In this document: positions 10,275 through 22,279 of the stretch, in pieces | Layout of the letters: every line of letters begins with the position of its first letter | Numbering within the stretch: position 1 is the first letter of the stretch | Source: Lactarius indigo | Taxonomy: Eukaryota; Basidiomycota; Agaricomycetes; Russulales; Russulaceae | Assembly (NCBI GenBank): GCA_025766275.1 | Contig: JAFKAC010000007.1 | Span: 1,984,001 to 2,048,000, forward strand | Direction: 5' to 3' | Length of the DNA: 64,000 nucleotides | Program-made: the position numbers and the translations under genes | Notes under the pieces: generated by a model | What the model was told of the DNA's origin: nothing | Database searches by the model: none | Seen by the model: only the letters and a program-made list of their open reading frames with translations

Positions 10275-10810
10275 TGTAATGTCGCCACGACGTATGCTCG
10301 ACTTGAGCACGAGAAGGCGGTAACAACTTAGCGATACAACGGTCTGCCGACTTGAAGACACGAAGGTCCAAGCCCTTGCCTTAGTGAATACACGGAGGTA
10401 CACCGGCAAGTCAACGTCTTAGTCACAAACGAAGTTGGACAATCCTATAGAAGCGAAAGAAGATAGAAAGAGGGCGAGTGAAGAGGAAGGAAACAAGTGA
10501 CGATTCAAGAAGACCAAGATGGCGTATCTTGGTCTTCACAAGACAGATTAAATACAAGTCGAGCAGGCTTTCAAGCGCTGCTATGAGTCACAGTAAAGTA
10601 GCGTCCAATGTATCGCGTAAGTAACTCGAACCCTAATACCACTACTACTAGTATTAGTGGCGTTGTCCTCAGTCAGCAATCAGCGCGCAATCTCCTATTG
10701 TACTCATATCGCCTATCGTAAGTCCGCAACTAACCTACCTTACCGCCGTAGTTGCAACCGGTACAGTAAGGGTCTCGAGTCGTACAGTCCATACAAGTGG
10801 AAATGTGACA
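10275..10810 (-). mobile_element. Solo LTR (536 bp) in the 3' end of element B
   Basis: The ends are TGTAATGTC...ATGTGACA on the plus strand, flanked by the duplication CTTAG (10270-10274 and 10811-10815). It is about the same sequence and exactly the same length as the solo LTR at 23795-24330, in opposite orientation. It carries the GAAGACCAAGAT hairpin start region. Confidence 0.93.
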
Positions 10811-10872
10811 CTTAGCGACGAGCAGTCGACTTGGATGGCACGGGACTTTCGGTGAGTCTGGGGTCTCATGCT

Positions 10873-10885
10873 GAAAAGGGGGTGA
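10873..10885 (+). other. Polypurine tract of element B
   Basis: GAAAAGGGGGTGA lies immediately before the 3' LTR, the expected plus-strand primer. C has GAAGAGAGGGTGA and D has a purine run at the same place. Confidence 0.8.
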
Positions 10886-11338
10886 TGTTACGGTTGTGCG
10901 TATTGACCCTTACTGTACCAGTTGTGGCTATGGCGGTAAGGTAGATTAGTCACGGACTCGAGGTTTATGATAGGAGTTAGGTGCTGAACGATGACTTGAT
11001 CCTAGTACAGGTAGTAGTAGTACTAGGATTGCGCTACTTACACGATACGTTGGATGCTACATTACGGTGACTCATAGCAGCGCTTGAAAGCCTGCTTTTC
11101 TTGTATTTAAGGTAGCTGTGGAAGACCAAGATACGCCATCTTGGTCTTCTTCAATCGTCACTTCTTTGTCTCTGCATCTTTCCTCGCCTCTATTTTGGTA
11201 ATAGAGGACCGCAGTTATACTAGTGTCTTCGAACATCTAGAAAGAGCCTTTGTGCCATACGCCTCGGGGCGTGATCAGCTAAGTCATCAGGTCGCCTTTA
11301 TCAAGCTCAAGTCGAGCTAACGCTGTGACGGCGTTACA
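10886..11338 (+). repeat. 3' LTR of element B (453 bp)
   Basis: It runs TGTTACGG to GGCGTTACA and matches the 5' LTR without gaps once the nested insertion is discounted. TATA box, hairpin and start region are conserved. Confidence 0.95.
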
Positions 11339-13462
11339 AAGAGGCTACAGGTACTGAGATCCTCAGCCTGTATATGGTGCAAAAGCTTGCCATAGAGCTT
11401 ACAGGGCTGTCATCTCAGCTAGTTGACATGTGTCCCAAGAGCTGCATGGCTTTCACTGGAGAGTTTAAGGACCTTCATTCCTGCATCTATGTTCGCAACA
11501 AACAGCTTGGGCCATGTGGCCAACAGTGCTATGACAAGAATGGTCATCCAAGGGCCCAAATGTTCTACACCCCCATTGCCCCTGTCATCCAGTCATTCTA
11601 TATGAATAAAAAGATGGCAGAAGCTATGCGATACCGACATGAGCACTTACAAAGGGCTCTGGAAGAGCTGGAGCCTGATTCATCCCCCACCACATACTCA
11701 GATTTCTCTGACTCCATTAATCATATCAATCACTCCCATTTATTCCAAGATCCCAGAGATACTGCAATAACCATCTCAGGTGATGGTGCTCAGCTCACTA
11801 TGAAGAAGCAGTCTGATGTATGGGTCCTTGTTGTCACAATTCTAAACCTTCCTCCCAACATGCGATCTAAGGCTGCTAACATCATTATTCCACTTGTCAT
11901 TCCAGGGCCCTCTTCACCTGGAAATGTGGAGTCATTCATTTATGTCCTCTATGAGGAGCTTGCAAGGCTTAGTGTTGGTGTGTGGTCCTGGGATGCACTT
12001 TCAGAACAGTACTTCCTCTTGAAGGTCTTTCTTTGTGGTGTTCTTGGAGATATGCTTGGTTCTGCAAAACTTAGCAGAATGGCAGGGCATATGGCTATAT
12101 ATGGGTGTCGTTTTAGTATGGTGCGGGGTGCACGTGCTAGTAAAGACAGAGGTATGAGTATATCACTTGAATATTTTTGTATCATTTTATCTTACTATTT
12201 TATATTATAGGTGCTAAATCCCAGTACTATCCCCTCTCCCCACCTCAAAAACAGGAGATCAATGGTGATCGCCCTGATTTTGACATTTTTGCCTTGCCAC
12301 TGCGGACTCTAGAAGACTACTGGGAAATCATCAAGAGGCTTGAAGCTGCAAAGAGCAACAAGACACAGTATGCAGCAATTGTGAAGGAAACTGGTGTCTC
12401 TGGTCTTCCTATTTGTGCAGCCAGCCCTGCCTTCTCACATCCATTCTTTTTCCCACTTGACCCCTTCCATCTCTTCTATGAAAACTGCATGCCACATATC
12501 TGGGATATCTGGGTCTCATTTAGCTCTCAGTCAGAAAGTGTTTTTATGGGCCAAGATATGGCTTCAAAGCTTGGAGCAGAGGTGGAGAATGCTATGGCAA
12601 CACTACCCCCATCCTTCTGTGGACCTATTCAGGATCCATCTAAGAAGCGACAAAGTCAATACAAGATATTTGAGTGGATGGCCCTCCTCCACTGGTACAT
12701 TGTCCCTATTGCATTGGAGCTTGGATTCAATCTAGAGGTGGTCAAGAACTTTGCCATATTCTCAAATGTGGTGGAGTATGCTATGACAGCTGTCCCTCAA
12801 ACACAAGATGATTTAGCCAAGCTCCATGACAAGGTTATCCTTTTTCTTCAAGGATTTGAACATCTCTATGTTGGCAATGACCCATCCAAAATTTCTCGCT
12901 GCAGGCTATGTATCTTTCAGCTCATCCATATTCCCTTCCATATTTCATATAATGGCTCTGTCAGATTTGGCTCTCAAGCTACATGTGAGCGGACCATTGG
13001 AGATATTGGACATGGTATAAAGTCAAAAAAGTCCCCCTTCAAAAACATTGTCTCATACAAGACAGACAAGCAGTCTGTTAGAATCCTACATCTCTCCTAC
13101 CCAGCACTCTCCCCAGGACCTGAAGCAAAGGCTCAAAGGACTTCACTGTTCAAAGAATTTCCTGTCACCAAGAAGCAGAAAAAGGAAGACCCTAACTTGA
13201 AGGCCCACTTACAAGCAATTCTATCTTATCCTGGAATAGGGCCAGATCCCACATATACATGCTGGGGAAAGTGCCCTCTTCCTGGTGGTATTACCCTTAC
13301 AAGCCAGCTCTTTGAGCTTTCAAAAAGGTCCCCTTCACGCTCCTCAAGGTACTTTGAGGCTCAGCTAGAGCTGTTACAGTCAAAAGATGAGCCTGTAGAT
13401 GAAACACAGATAGAGGTGGAGAAGACCAAACCAATTTTTGGAGAGGCCTTAGCCTTCTATAC
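11339..13462 (+). pseudogene. tnp2-type transposase, left copy, main part
   Basis: The exon resumes after B with EATGTEILSLYMVQKLA and continues to 12151. A 59-nt GT-AG intron (12152-12210) follows, then the last exon up to the LTR of element D at 13463. The blocks ISGDGAQL, IPLVIPGP and VGVWSWDA look like the catalytic region of tnp2/CACTA transposases. It is interrupted by A and B at its 5' side and cut by D at its 3' side. Its translation is identical to the right-hand copy in every overlapping frame I compared. Confidence 0.88.
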
Positions 13463-14045
13463 TGTTACGCCACTACAGGGGCGCAAGGTACGACCTGTAC
13501 CGAGTCAGTCAAGCAACGGTAGCGCAAGCTCTCAGGCTTGGCTTCAGTAGAATGATGCACAAGGATCACAAGGACGATGGCCACTCGGATCGTAGAGGAA
13601 GGCTAAGACTCGGAGGTCTAGCGAAGACAGAGGGGGTTCTTGAGAAGAGGAAAGCACGAAGGCGTCCTTTGTTAGACGAGTGTAGTTATTACACAAGAAG
13701 TCTAGTCTACCGTACAAGCTAGATAGAACTAGGTTTAAATAGATAATGGTCTGTATGGCGACTGCAAACAGATGGCGCCATCGCTAATCTCGGAACAATG
13801 GGTGGTGCATAAAGAGAACAAGGGGACGTCATACTGGGGATGAAGGCGAATCACGCGGGGTTGCGCGTGATTGGAAACACAGCGGAAACTAGCACATGTC
13901 GAACTTTATCAGAAGTGGGCATCGATAAGTAGGGTGCGCGATAGGAACCGGGTAATCGTAAAGTCCGCGTAATCGTACAGGGCTCGTGTGGGATAAGGGA
14001 GGGAATAGTGATATGTGAAAGAACGAGTCCAAGGAAATCGTAACA
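13463..14045 (-). repeat. 3' LTR of element D (583 bp)
   Basis: The minus strand reads TGTTACGATTTCC...GGCGTAACA. Inside it follows a purine-rich tract (complement of 14046-14060). The predicted transcript start AGACTAGACTT differs by one base from that of element A. It interrupts the last tnp2 exon. No target duplication can be found because the other end of D is lost. Confidence 0.9.
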
Positions 14046-14079
14046 TTACCCCCCGTCTTGGCCTGAAGACGCCTTGACT

Positions 14080-15639
14080 TCAGGACTCTGGGTCAACGAG
14101 GTCATAGATGTCGGCGTCGAGGTCGTTTTCTGGCCATGGAGAAACATCGCGTCGACAGTAATGGGTTTTGAGAAAGAAGAGAGGCCCGCGCTTTCCACAC
14201 TTGCGGCACATCTCATACTGCGGGCACCGAATCTCGTCGTGATTGGCGTTGGTGCGGAAACATCGCCCGCACCACCTCCCTTGAGTCTCGGCAGCAATTG
14301 TCGGCGGTTCCGGGACCGTGAAGGAAGTGGTCGCTTCAGTGTTTATCGCCTGCCGGATACGTTTGTCCGCCTGGGAGGTGGTGATGACTTCCTCGACCAT
14401 CCCTGCATGGCGAAAGATGCACCGATAAGACTGGTGCTCTTGACTTTGGCAGTGTTGGCAGGCGGGTCGTGGCCTGGTGGGACAGTCACGCACAAGGTGG
14501 TGGGAACTGCCGCAGTGGTAACAGTGCTGTCGGTGGGGTTTATCGGCGAGGCGAGGAAATTCTAGTGGCCCTCCTCGTCGTGGGGCGAAAGGGATGGCAT
14601 ATCGTGAGTGTCGAAGGGGAGCTGGCAGGGCTGTCATGCGTGCGTATTCGTTGCCGATAGTGGCGAGGGCCCCTGCATATTGGAGCCTTCTTTTAGTGCT
14701 GGCCAGCATAAGGTCCACCGTGAGTTGTTCCAACCGTAATTTGTGTGCATCTTCCTCTAGCTTTTCGCACTTTTCATCGATCTCCTTGAGTGCGAGAAGT
14801 CCGGTCCGTAGCCTAGTGACTTCAGCTGTGAGACGTGGGGAATTGAGCTCGATGAGGGTTTCGTCTAGAGCGCAAGCGCGAATGTCATGGGGGTCGAAGA
14901 ATTGGAGTTGTTCGGCCGTAAAGGGGGGTGCCGAGACGTTAGGCCTTAGTGACGAGAGATAAACCGCTTCCCCATAGTGTGGTTGCCCAGCGCCCATCGT
15001 TCCCACTACCTCAGTGAATCCCTTGCGATAGTAAATATACTTTGCATTGTTGGATCTGCCGTCAGGTAGTGGGATCTGTAGGGGGTAATATTTCGGGGTG
15101 CCTGGTGTGTTTGGAAAGAAGGGGGCGCCGGGATCGTCAGTGTCTTCGGGAGGGGAGTCAGGTCGGTTATAATCGATGGGTGTATGGACGTGGACAGGGG
15201 TAAAAGGTTCGAGTGGTGGTGGTGGGGTAGAAGGTGAAGATGGTGATGGTGATGATGTTGGTGGTTCGGGAGGGGGTGTAGGGGAGTACTGTCCTTCTTC
15301 TGGCGTAGATGGGGTGGGCTCTCCAGGTTCTCGTTCTGGAGTTCGGGGTACGATAGGGACGGGGTCAATGGTCATAGAAGATCGGGGGGATTGAGGGATG
15401 GATGGCGGTGGTGATAGGCGTGGAATGTCGGATATGTCAATTGTGACAATCCCTCGTTCAAGGGCGGCTTTGAGTTGGGGGTTGCTGAGGATGTTGACGA
15501 GAGTGGTGTCGGATACTGGGGTTTCTGTCATCGTGTTGCTGGGGGGGATTAGTTTAGGGACCTTCTCCTTATATCTTTCGTCCAGCTCCTTCGGTGGATG
15601 GATATAATCGGTAGTAGTCCCTGATAGCATCCTTAGCAT
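14080..15639 (-). CDS. ORF3 of element D: coiled coil plus CCHC zinc knuckles
   Basis: A 519-residue open frame overlaps the integrase ORF by 71 bases in the +1 frame. The N-terminal third is Pro/Ser/Thr-rich. A central part resembles ORF3 of B and C ([21 protein letters not shown], coiled coil of about 60 residues). The C-terminus has two exact CX2CX4HX4C knuckles, [14 protein letters not shown] and [14 protein letters not shown], then CX2CX6HX4C and CX2CX11HXC motifs. Such knuckles bind nucleic acid in Gag; here they are at the 3' end of the element, in addition to those expected in gag. No stop interrupts it. Function is unknown. Confidence 0.75.
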   Translation of the reverse strand: MLRMLSGTTTDYIHPPKELDERYKEKVPKLIPPSNTMTETPVSDTTLVNILSNPQLKAALERGIVTIDISDIPRLSPPPSIPQSPRSSMTIDPVPIVPRTPEREPGEPTPSTPEEGQYSPTPPPEPPTSSPSPSSPSTPPPPLEPFTPVHVHTPIDYNRPDSPPEDTDDPGAPFFPNTPGTPKYYPLQIPLPDGRSNNAKYIYYRKGFTEVVGTMGAGQPHYGEAVYLSSLRPNVSAPPFTAEQLQFFDPHDIRACALDETLIELNSPRLTAEVTRLRTGLLALKEIDEKCEKLEEDAHKLRLEQLTVDLMLASTKRRLQYAGALATIGNEYARMTALPAPLRHSRYAIPFAPRRGGPLEFPRLADKPHRQHCYHCGSSHHLVRDCPTRPRPACQHCQSQEHQSYRCIFRHAGMVEEVITTSQADKRIRQAINTEATTSFTVPEPPTIAAETQGRWCGRCFRTNANHDEIRCPQYEMCRKCGKRGPLFFLKTHYCRRDVSPWPENDLDADIYDLVDPES

Positions 15640-18134
15640 GTGTCAGGTTGGTCGCAGGTTCCCAGGTGTTGTCACTCGTGGGGAATCCTTTCCACTTAAC
15701 TAGGAAGTGGAGTTTACGCCCTCGTCCTCGTGCCTGGGCGTCTTCGATGCACTCCACTTCGTACTCCTCTTCTCCGTCAATAAGGTCAGGTGGAGGTCGG
15801 GTGAAGTTTGCTCCGTGCATCTCCGTCTCCTTATATGGCGTGAGAAGGTTCGCATGGAACACAGGGTGAATCTTCCATGTTGCGGGGAGTTCAAGTTCGT
15901 AGGAAACGTCTGATAGAACCTTCGTTATTTTGAATGGCCCATGCCTCTTTGGGGCTAGTTTGCTTGTGGGGTAGAAGGTACGAAGATTTGTCCCTTCTAG
16001 CCATACTTGATCTCCTTGTTGATAAGGTGTGAACCCCGTTTTACCTCGTTGTGCCATGAGGTGCTGCACGTGTTTGATACTGTCTTGGGCGTGTTGTCTA
16101 AGTACTAGTAGATCTTCCAGTCGTTGATCTACGGTTGGGCAGTTTGATGGTTTGGGGTTCCAGGTGGTTTGCAGTTCCCAACCCATAAGGAGTGAGAATG
16201 GAGAGTGTTTGGTTGTAGCATTTGCCCAGGAGTTGTGCGCGAACTGTGCCATAGGTAAGACGTCTGCCCAATTGTCTTGTCTTGTATTGCACCAATGTTG
16301 TAAATATTGTTCCAGCCATTGGTTGGTACGTTCCGACTGGCCGTTGGTCTGGGGGTGATATGCCAACGATATATTTTGCTGTATTCCCAAAGTATGGCAC
16401 AGTTGTCTCATGAAGGTGGACGCAAATCTGGGGTCTCGATCGGATATGATTTTTCGGGGTAGGCCATAATGAGGGTATACATGTTGGAGATAGAGTTTGG
16501 CCACTCCTTCCGACGTTATGGTTTCATTACAAGGGATGAATATTGCTGCTTTGGAGCAATCGTGATCCGTGATGGTGAGAATAGAGTCGAATCCATTGGA
16601 CACCGGGAGTTTGACTATAAAGTCCATTGCTATCACTTTGAAGGGTTCGGCTGAAGGGTCTGTGGTGATGGGGAATAGGTGTGGTCTTTGTCGGTGGGGG
16701 TTGATCTTGTTACTTTGGCAAGTAGCACATCCTTTGATGTATGCCTCCACGTCTTTTCGCATGTTCGGCCACCAGAAGTCGCGTTGTACTAGTTCTAGGG
16801 TGTTTGCAATTCCTGGATGTCCGGCACTTGGAGTGTCGTGGAAAAAGGTGATTACCCCCCGCTTAAGATCGTTGTTTCCCACAACAACGAGGGTGTTGCC
16901 TTTCCACCATAGTCCGTTGTGCTTCTTTAGGTTGTGAGGTTCGACCCATGGAAGCACTGCCGATTCTTCCATGTTTTGAGTGATTTGGGTCCATATGTCC
17001 ATATCGTGCATGGACGTTTGAGTAATTTTCAGGAACACTTCTTCGGGTAGTACCGTGACATGGTTGTTGTCTGTTGTCCCATCATCGTAGTCGGGGCGTC
17101 TTGATAAGGAGTCTGCTTGGGTGTTTTTTGTGCCAGGGATGTGCTTGAGTATGAAGTTATATTCAGAGAGTTCTTGGAACTCCCGTGCCACGCGTCTACT
17201 GATTTTTCTTGGTTCCTTCCAATATTGGAGGTTGGCATGGTCGGTGTGAATTGTTATTAAATGGAGGGACCAATTAGGTACGTGCACCAGGTTCGTAGAG
17301 CTTTGACGATAGCCAATAATTCTCTGTCATAGATGTCGTAGTTGCGTTCTGCCTCCGTTAGCGACTCGGAGTAGAATGCAACCGGGTGGCTTTTCTGGTC
17401 TTCTCCCTTTTGGTTTAGCACTGCTCCTAGGGCGTAGCTGGACGCGTCCACTTCGATTTCAAATGGTTGGTCCAATTTTGGGAATAGGAGTACTGGTTCA
17501 GAGCTGATTCTCTCTTTGATGGTATCGAAGGCTTTTTGTCTGGCATCTGTCCACTCCCAGGGTGCGTCCTTCTTTGTGAGGTTGTGGAGTGGTCTTGCTA
17601 TCGTGGAGAATCCCCGTATGAATCGTCGATAGAAGTTGCAAAAGCCCAGGAACGCTCGTACTTCTTTTAGGGATTTTGGAGGTTTCCAGTCTCGTATTCC
17701 TTGGACTTTGACAGGGTCCATTCGTAATTTGCCGTGTCCAATGATTAGTCCCAGGTATTCCACTTCGTGGACTTCAAACACACATTTTTCTGGTTTGATG
17801 TAGAGATCGTGTTCATTGCAGAGGTCTAGCACGCGGTGCAGCACTTGTCTGTGGTGGGCGCGGTTGTCCATGGTGGCGATTAGAATGTCGTCCATGTAGA
17901 CAATTACTTCTCTGGTCAGTACTAGTTCCTGGAATATGGTGTCCATCATGGTCTGGAAAGTACTGGGAGAATTGGTGAGGCCGAAGAACATGACCTGTGG
18001 TTCGAATAGTCCCTGATTGGTCTTAAACGCCGCTTTCCATTCGTCACCTGGTTTGATCCGAACGTTATTGTATCCCCATCGTATGTCCAGTTTAGAATAA
18101 AGTTGCGCTTCCTGAATTCGATCGATGAGTTCTG
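15569..18134 (-). pseudogene. pol of element D: RT (partial), RNase H, integrase, chromodomain
   Basis: Starting inside RT with IQEAQLYSKLDIRWGYNN, the frame has FFGLTNSPSTFQ and YMDDI, then RNase H (EIEVDASSYALGAVL). Near 17265-17287 a frameshift (LIGPSI stop) separates it from the next frame, which carries the end of RNase H, the integrase zinc finger (HPGIANT...CATCQSNK), the catalytic core (DFIVKLP, TITDHD), the GPF module and a chromodomain ([12 protein letters not shown]...LVKWKGF). The longer open frame at 17257-18378 is a chimera whose first part is antisense to ORF3. Confidence 0.9.
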
Positions 18135-18406
18135 GGTCCTGGAACCGCTGACAATTGCTGCCGAGACTCAAGGGAGGTGGTGCGGGCGATGTTTCCGCAC
18201 CAACGCCAATCACGACGAGATTCAGTGCCCGCAGTATGAGATGTGCCGCAAGTGTGGAAAGCGTGGGCCTCTCTTCTTTCTCAAAACCCATTACTGTCGA
18301 CGCGATGTTTCTCCATGGCCAGAAAACGACCTCGACGCCGACATCTATGACCTCGTTGACCCAGAGTCCTGAAGTCAAGGCGTCTTCAGGCCAAGACGGG
18401 GGGTAA
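18135..18406 (+). repeat. Inverted fragment of D ORF3 3' end
   Basis: This plus-strand piece encodes the last knuckles of ORF3 ([15 protein letters not shown]... to the stop) and the purine tract. It is the mirror of 14046-14317, with CpG-type differences such as CGG to CAG (Arg to Gln). It has no upstream partner and is not a gene of its own. Confidence 0.88.
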
Positions 18407-18989
18407 TGTTACGATTTCCTTGGACTCGTTCTTTCACATATCACTATTCCCTCCCTTATCCCACACGAGCCCTGTACGATTACGCGGACTTTACGATTAC
18501 CCGGTTCCTATCGCGCACCCTACTTATCGATGCCCACTTCTGATAAAGTTCGACATGTGCTAGTTTCCGCTGTGTTTCCAATCACGCGCAACCCCGCGTG
18601 ATTCGCCTTCATCCCCAGTATGACGTCCCCTTGTTCTCTTTATGCACCACCCATTGTTCCGAGATTAGCGATGGCGCCATCTGTTTGCAGTCGCCATACA
18701 GACCATTATCTATTTAAACCTAGTTCTATCTAGCTTGTACGGTAGACTAGACTTCTTGTGTAATAACTACACTCGTCTAACAAAGGACGCCTTCGTGCTT
18801 TCCTCTTCTCAAGAACCCCCTCTGTCTTCGCTAGACCTCCGAGTCTTAGCCTTCCTCTACGATCCGAGTGGCCATCGTCCTTGTGATCCTTGTGCATCAT
18901 TCTACTGAAGCCAAGCCTGAGAGCTTGCGCTACCGTTGCTTGACTGACTCGGTACAGGTCGTACCTTGCGCCCCTGTAGTGGCGTAACA
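18407..18989 (+). repeat. Inverted second copy of the D LTR (583 bp)
   Basis: This is a base-for-base mirror of 13463-14045 as far as I can compare. The copies point away from each other, so they are not a normal LTR pair of one insertion. Confidence 0.9.
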
Positions 18990-21778
18990 GTATAGAAGGC
19001 TAAGGCCTCTCCAAAAATTGGTTTGGTCTTCTCCACCTCTATCTGTGTTTCATCTACAGGCTCATCTTTTGACTGTAACAGCTCTAGCTGAGCCTCAAAG
19101 TACCTTGAGGAGCGTGAAGGGGACCTTTTTGAAAGCTCAAAGAGCTGGCTTGTAAGGGTAATACCACCAGGAAGAGGGCACTTTCCCCAGCATGTATATG
19201 TGGGATCTGGCCCTATTCCAGGATAAGATAGAATTGCTTGTAAGTGGGCCTTCAAGTTAGGGTCTTCCTTTTTCTGCTTCTTGGTGACAGGAAATTCTTT
19301 GAACAGTGAAGTCCTTTGAGCCTTTGCTTCAGGTCCTGGGGAGAGTGCTGGGTAGGAGAGATGTAGGATTCTAACAGACTGCTTGTCTGTCTTGTATGAG
19401 ACAATGTTTTTGAAGGGGGACTTTTTTGACTTTATACCATGTCCAATATCTCCAATGGTCCGCTCACATGTAGCTTGAGAGCCAAATCTGACAGAGCCAT
19501 TATATGAAATATGGAAGGGAATATGGATGAGCTGAAAGATACATAGCCTGCAGCGAGAAATTTTGGATGGGTCATTGCCAACATAGAGATGTTCAAATCC
19601 TTGAAGAAAAAGGATAACCTTGTCATGGAGCTTGGCTAAATCATCTTGTGTTTGAGGGACAGCTGTCATAGCATACTCCACCACATTTGAGAATATGGCA
19701 AAGTTCTTGACCACCTCTAGATTGAATCCAAGCTCCAATGCAATAGGGACAATGTACCAGTGGAGGAGGGCCATCCACTCAAATATCTTGTATTGACTTT
19801 GTCGCTTCTTAGATGGATCCTGAATAGGTCCACAGAAGGATGGGGGTAGTGTTGCCATAGCATTCTCCACCTCTGCTCCAAGCTTTGAAGCCATATCTTG
19901 GCCCATAAAAACACTTTCTGACTGAGAGCTAAATGAGACCCAGATATCCCAGATATGTGGCATGCAGTTTTCATAGAAGAGATGGAAGGGGTCAAGTGGG
20001 AAAAAGAATGGATGTGAGAAGGCAGGGCTGGCTGCACAAATAGGAAGACCAGAGACACCAGTTTCCTTCACAATTGCTGCATACTGTGTCTTGTTGCTCT
20101 TTGCAGCTTCAAGCCTCTTGATGATTTCCCAGTAGTCTTCTAGAGTCCGCAGTGGCAAGGCAAAAATGTCAAAATCAGGGCGATCACCATTGATCTCCTG
20201 TTTTTGAGGTGGGGAGAGGGGATAGTACTGGGATTTAGCACCTATAATATAAAATAGTAAGATAAAATGATACAAAAATATTCAAGTGATATACTCATAC
20301 CTCTGTCTTTACTAGCACGTGCACCCCGCACCATACTAAAACGACACCCATATATAGCCATATGCCCTGCCATTCTGCTAAGTTTTGCAGAACCAAGCAT
20401 ATCTCCAAGAACACCACAAAGAAAGACCTTCAAGAGGAAGTACTGTTCTGAAAGTGCATCCCAGGACCACACACCAACACTAAGCCTTGCAAGCTCCTCA
20501 TAGAGGACATAAATGAATGACTCCACATTTCCAGGTGAAGAGGGCCCTGGAATGACAAGTGGAATAATGATGTTAGCAGCCTTAGATCGCATGTTGGGAG
20601 GAAGGTTTAGAATTGTGACAACAAGGACCCATACATCAGACTGCTTCTTCATAGTGAGCTGAGCACCATCACCTGAGATGGTTATTGCAGTATCTCTGGG
20701 ATCTTGGAATAAATGGGAGTGATTGATATGATTAATGGAGTCAGAGAAATCTGAGTATGTGGTGGGGGATGAATCAGGCTCCAGCTCTTCCAGAGCCCTT
20801 TGTAAGTGCTCATGTCGGTATCGCATAGCTTCTGCCATCTTTTTATTCATATAGAATGACTGGATGACAGGGGCAATGGGGGTGTAGAACATTTGGGCCC
20901 TTGGATGACCATTCTTGTCATAGCACTGTTGGCCACATGGCCCAAGCTGTTTGTTGCGAACATAGATGCAGGAATGAAGGTCCTTAAACTCTCCAGTGAA
21001 AGCCATGCAGCTCTTGGGACACATGTCAACTAGCTGAGATGACAGCCCTGTAAGCTCTATGGCAAGCTTTTGCACCATATACAGGCTGAGGATCTCAGTA
21101 CCTGTAGCCTCTTGAAGAACCTGTGCATGGAGCTTGTATGCCTTCACAGTACCGCGAGAGTCAACCCATGCAATGTAGTGCTTTAAAGACAGTACCTCAT
21201 CTGGGGTAGGTGTACGACCTCGAGGGTCATCAATGGGTGGGTGATTAGGAGGGATATAGCCAGATAAAAGCTGTGTCTGAAGTCTTCTCACAACTTCTGG
21301 AATGTCAGCACCAACAAAGTCATCGCCCTCATCAGGACTGCCCCCAGCTGGCTCCCTCCCAGAAAAGGAGCTAGGGTCAGAAGTATCTGGATGCCCTATG
21401 GAGGGGGCCACCAAAGCAGGATGAACCTCAGCCTCAACCTCAGCCTCAGAGTCAGAGTCAGAGCTCATAAAACCAGAGCCAGCCTCAGACAACACAGTGT
21501 GGTCCATCTCTGAGTCAGAGATATTGAGGTCCATCCCTAGATAAGCCAGATTGTCAACAGCCTGAGCCGCAGCATCAGGAGAGCCTAGATCAATATCCAT
21601 ATCAGGACTAAAAAGATCATCTAAGTACAGCAGAAGTAAGCACAGACATCACTTTATATTAGAGCAATACACTTACCAGGCTCTGCAGCTTCCCCTTGAT
21701 AGTGATCGGGCTGCCTGAAGTCCTTGGAGTAGGTGTTGGCCAGCTGAATAGGTGGATCTGTGCCGCTTTAGGGTTAAA

Positions 21779-21820
<42 letters not shown>

Positions 21821-22091
21821 TCGTACCTTCTGGGTCCTCTGAGCGAGATCTATTAACATCTGGGGCTGCATAATGCAGCCCAGAGACTCCATGGAGTTGG
21901 GAAAGAAGTTGGATAGTCAGATCAATGTGCAATCGCACGAGATGGGCGGAATCTGCATCAGGTGGGAGGGACTGTAGAAAGAGTTGATCTTGCCACAAAT
22001 GGGCCTCAATCGTGCATTTGGTAACACTTTTTGAGCTCCCATAGCACTTAGAACATGGGCAGGTGTATCTTGAAGCAGCTTGAGGCATCAT
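18990..22091 (-). pseudogene. tnp2-type transposase gene, right copy, 3'-truncated
   Basis: This gene encodes the transposase of a tnp2/CACTA-like DNA transposon. Exon 1 is about 22091-21827 (first in-frame ATG at 22091; a C-rich motif CPCSKCYGSSKS looks like an N-terminal zinc-binding site). Then come exon 2 (21757-21677), exon 3 (21620-20301, with ISGDGAQL and IPGPSSPG) and exon 4 from 20241. All junctions have GT-AG signals, and the joined frame is open. Exon 4 runs into the LTR of element D at 18989, removing the normal C-terminus. Apart from that truncation I see no stop, so this was the better preserved copy. Confidence 0.85.
21776..21820. repeat. (TAA)n microsatellite in tnp2 intron 1
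   Basis: About 14 TAA units lie within the first tnp2 intron. Read as protein on the minus strand they give an artificial Tyr run. Confidence 0.95.
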
Positions 22092-22279
22092 AGCTTCACA
22101 GTTGGTGAGAGTACGGTATATTTGTGTGGGCGTGAGGGCAATGCGAGGACAAGGACAAGTGGACTTAGGTGCGGAGTATGGGAACGGCACATGTTCATTC
22201 TACTTATGCTCACATTCGGGTTCGCGTCTACTTTTTTTTCTTCCATCTCTATATGCTCGCACAGTTGTCTTGCCTCCCA
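22092..22279. promoter_or_regulatory. Divergent promoter region between tnp2 and gene P
   Basis: The two genes start about 190 bp apart on opposite strands. No clear TATA box is seen. The head-to-head layout suggests a shared promoter inside one transposon. Confidence 0.4.

Larger units (their letters stand above)
2591..11338 (+). mobile_element. Ty3/gypsy chromodomain LTR retrotransposon B, full length
   Basis: The element is bounded by TGTTACGG...GTTACA and flanked by the 5-bp target duplication AAGAG (2586-2590 and 11339-11343) inside tnp2. Order: 5' LTR, self-primer site, gag, protease, reverse transcriptase, RNase H, integrase, chromodomain, ORF3 domain, polypurine tract, 3' LTR. Once the nested solo LTR is removed both LTRs are 453 bp. 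By eye they differ at about 12 positions (roughly 2.6 percent), mostly at CpG sites. Several stops and a frameshift make it non-autonomous. Confidence 0.95.
11339..14317. repeat. Left arm of a ~3-kb inverted repeat
   Basis: Every coordinate here pairs with one at 32452 minus itself, so the arm is a gapless reverse copy of 18135-21113. It holds tnp2, the complete 583-bp D LTR and 272 bp of D interior. The few differences I found (four in 14190-14312) are transitions at CpG sites. The arm is also represented by 2478-2590 on the far side of element B. Confidence 0.93.
13463..18134 (-). mobile_element. Ty3/gypsy retrotransposon D, 3' two-thirds only
   Basis: On the minus strand it runs from mid reverse transcriptase (18134) through RNase H, integrase, chromodomain and ORF3 to the 3' LTR at 13463. 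The 5' LTR, gag, protease and N-terminal RT are missing. In their place an inverted copy of the element's own 3' end (18135-18989) is joined at a GGACC microhomology. The LTR family is that of element A. Confidence 0.9.
18135..21113. repeat. Right arm of the ~3-kb inverted repeat
   Basis: This is the mirror of 11339-14317 around a 3817-bp spacer. The repeat continues beyond 21113 as the homology with 2478-2590, so the original duplication was longer than this arm. Confidence 0.93.

Noticed and set aside
17257..18378. A 373-residue open frame with RT motifs that begins at an ATG
   Set aside because: Its first ~80 residues are antisense to D ORF3 and arise from the inverted junction at 18135. 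It is a fold-back chimera, not a designed gene.
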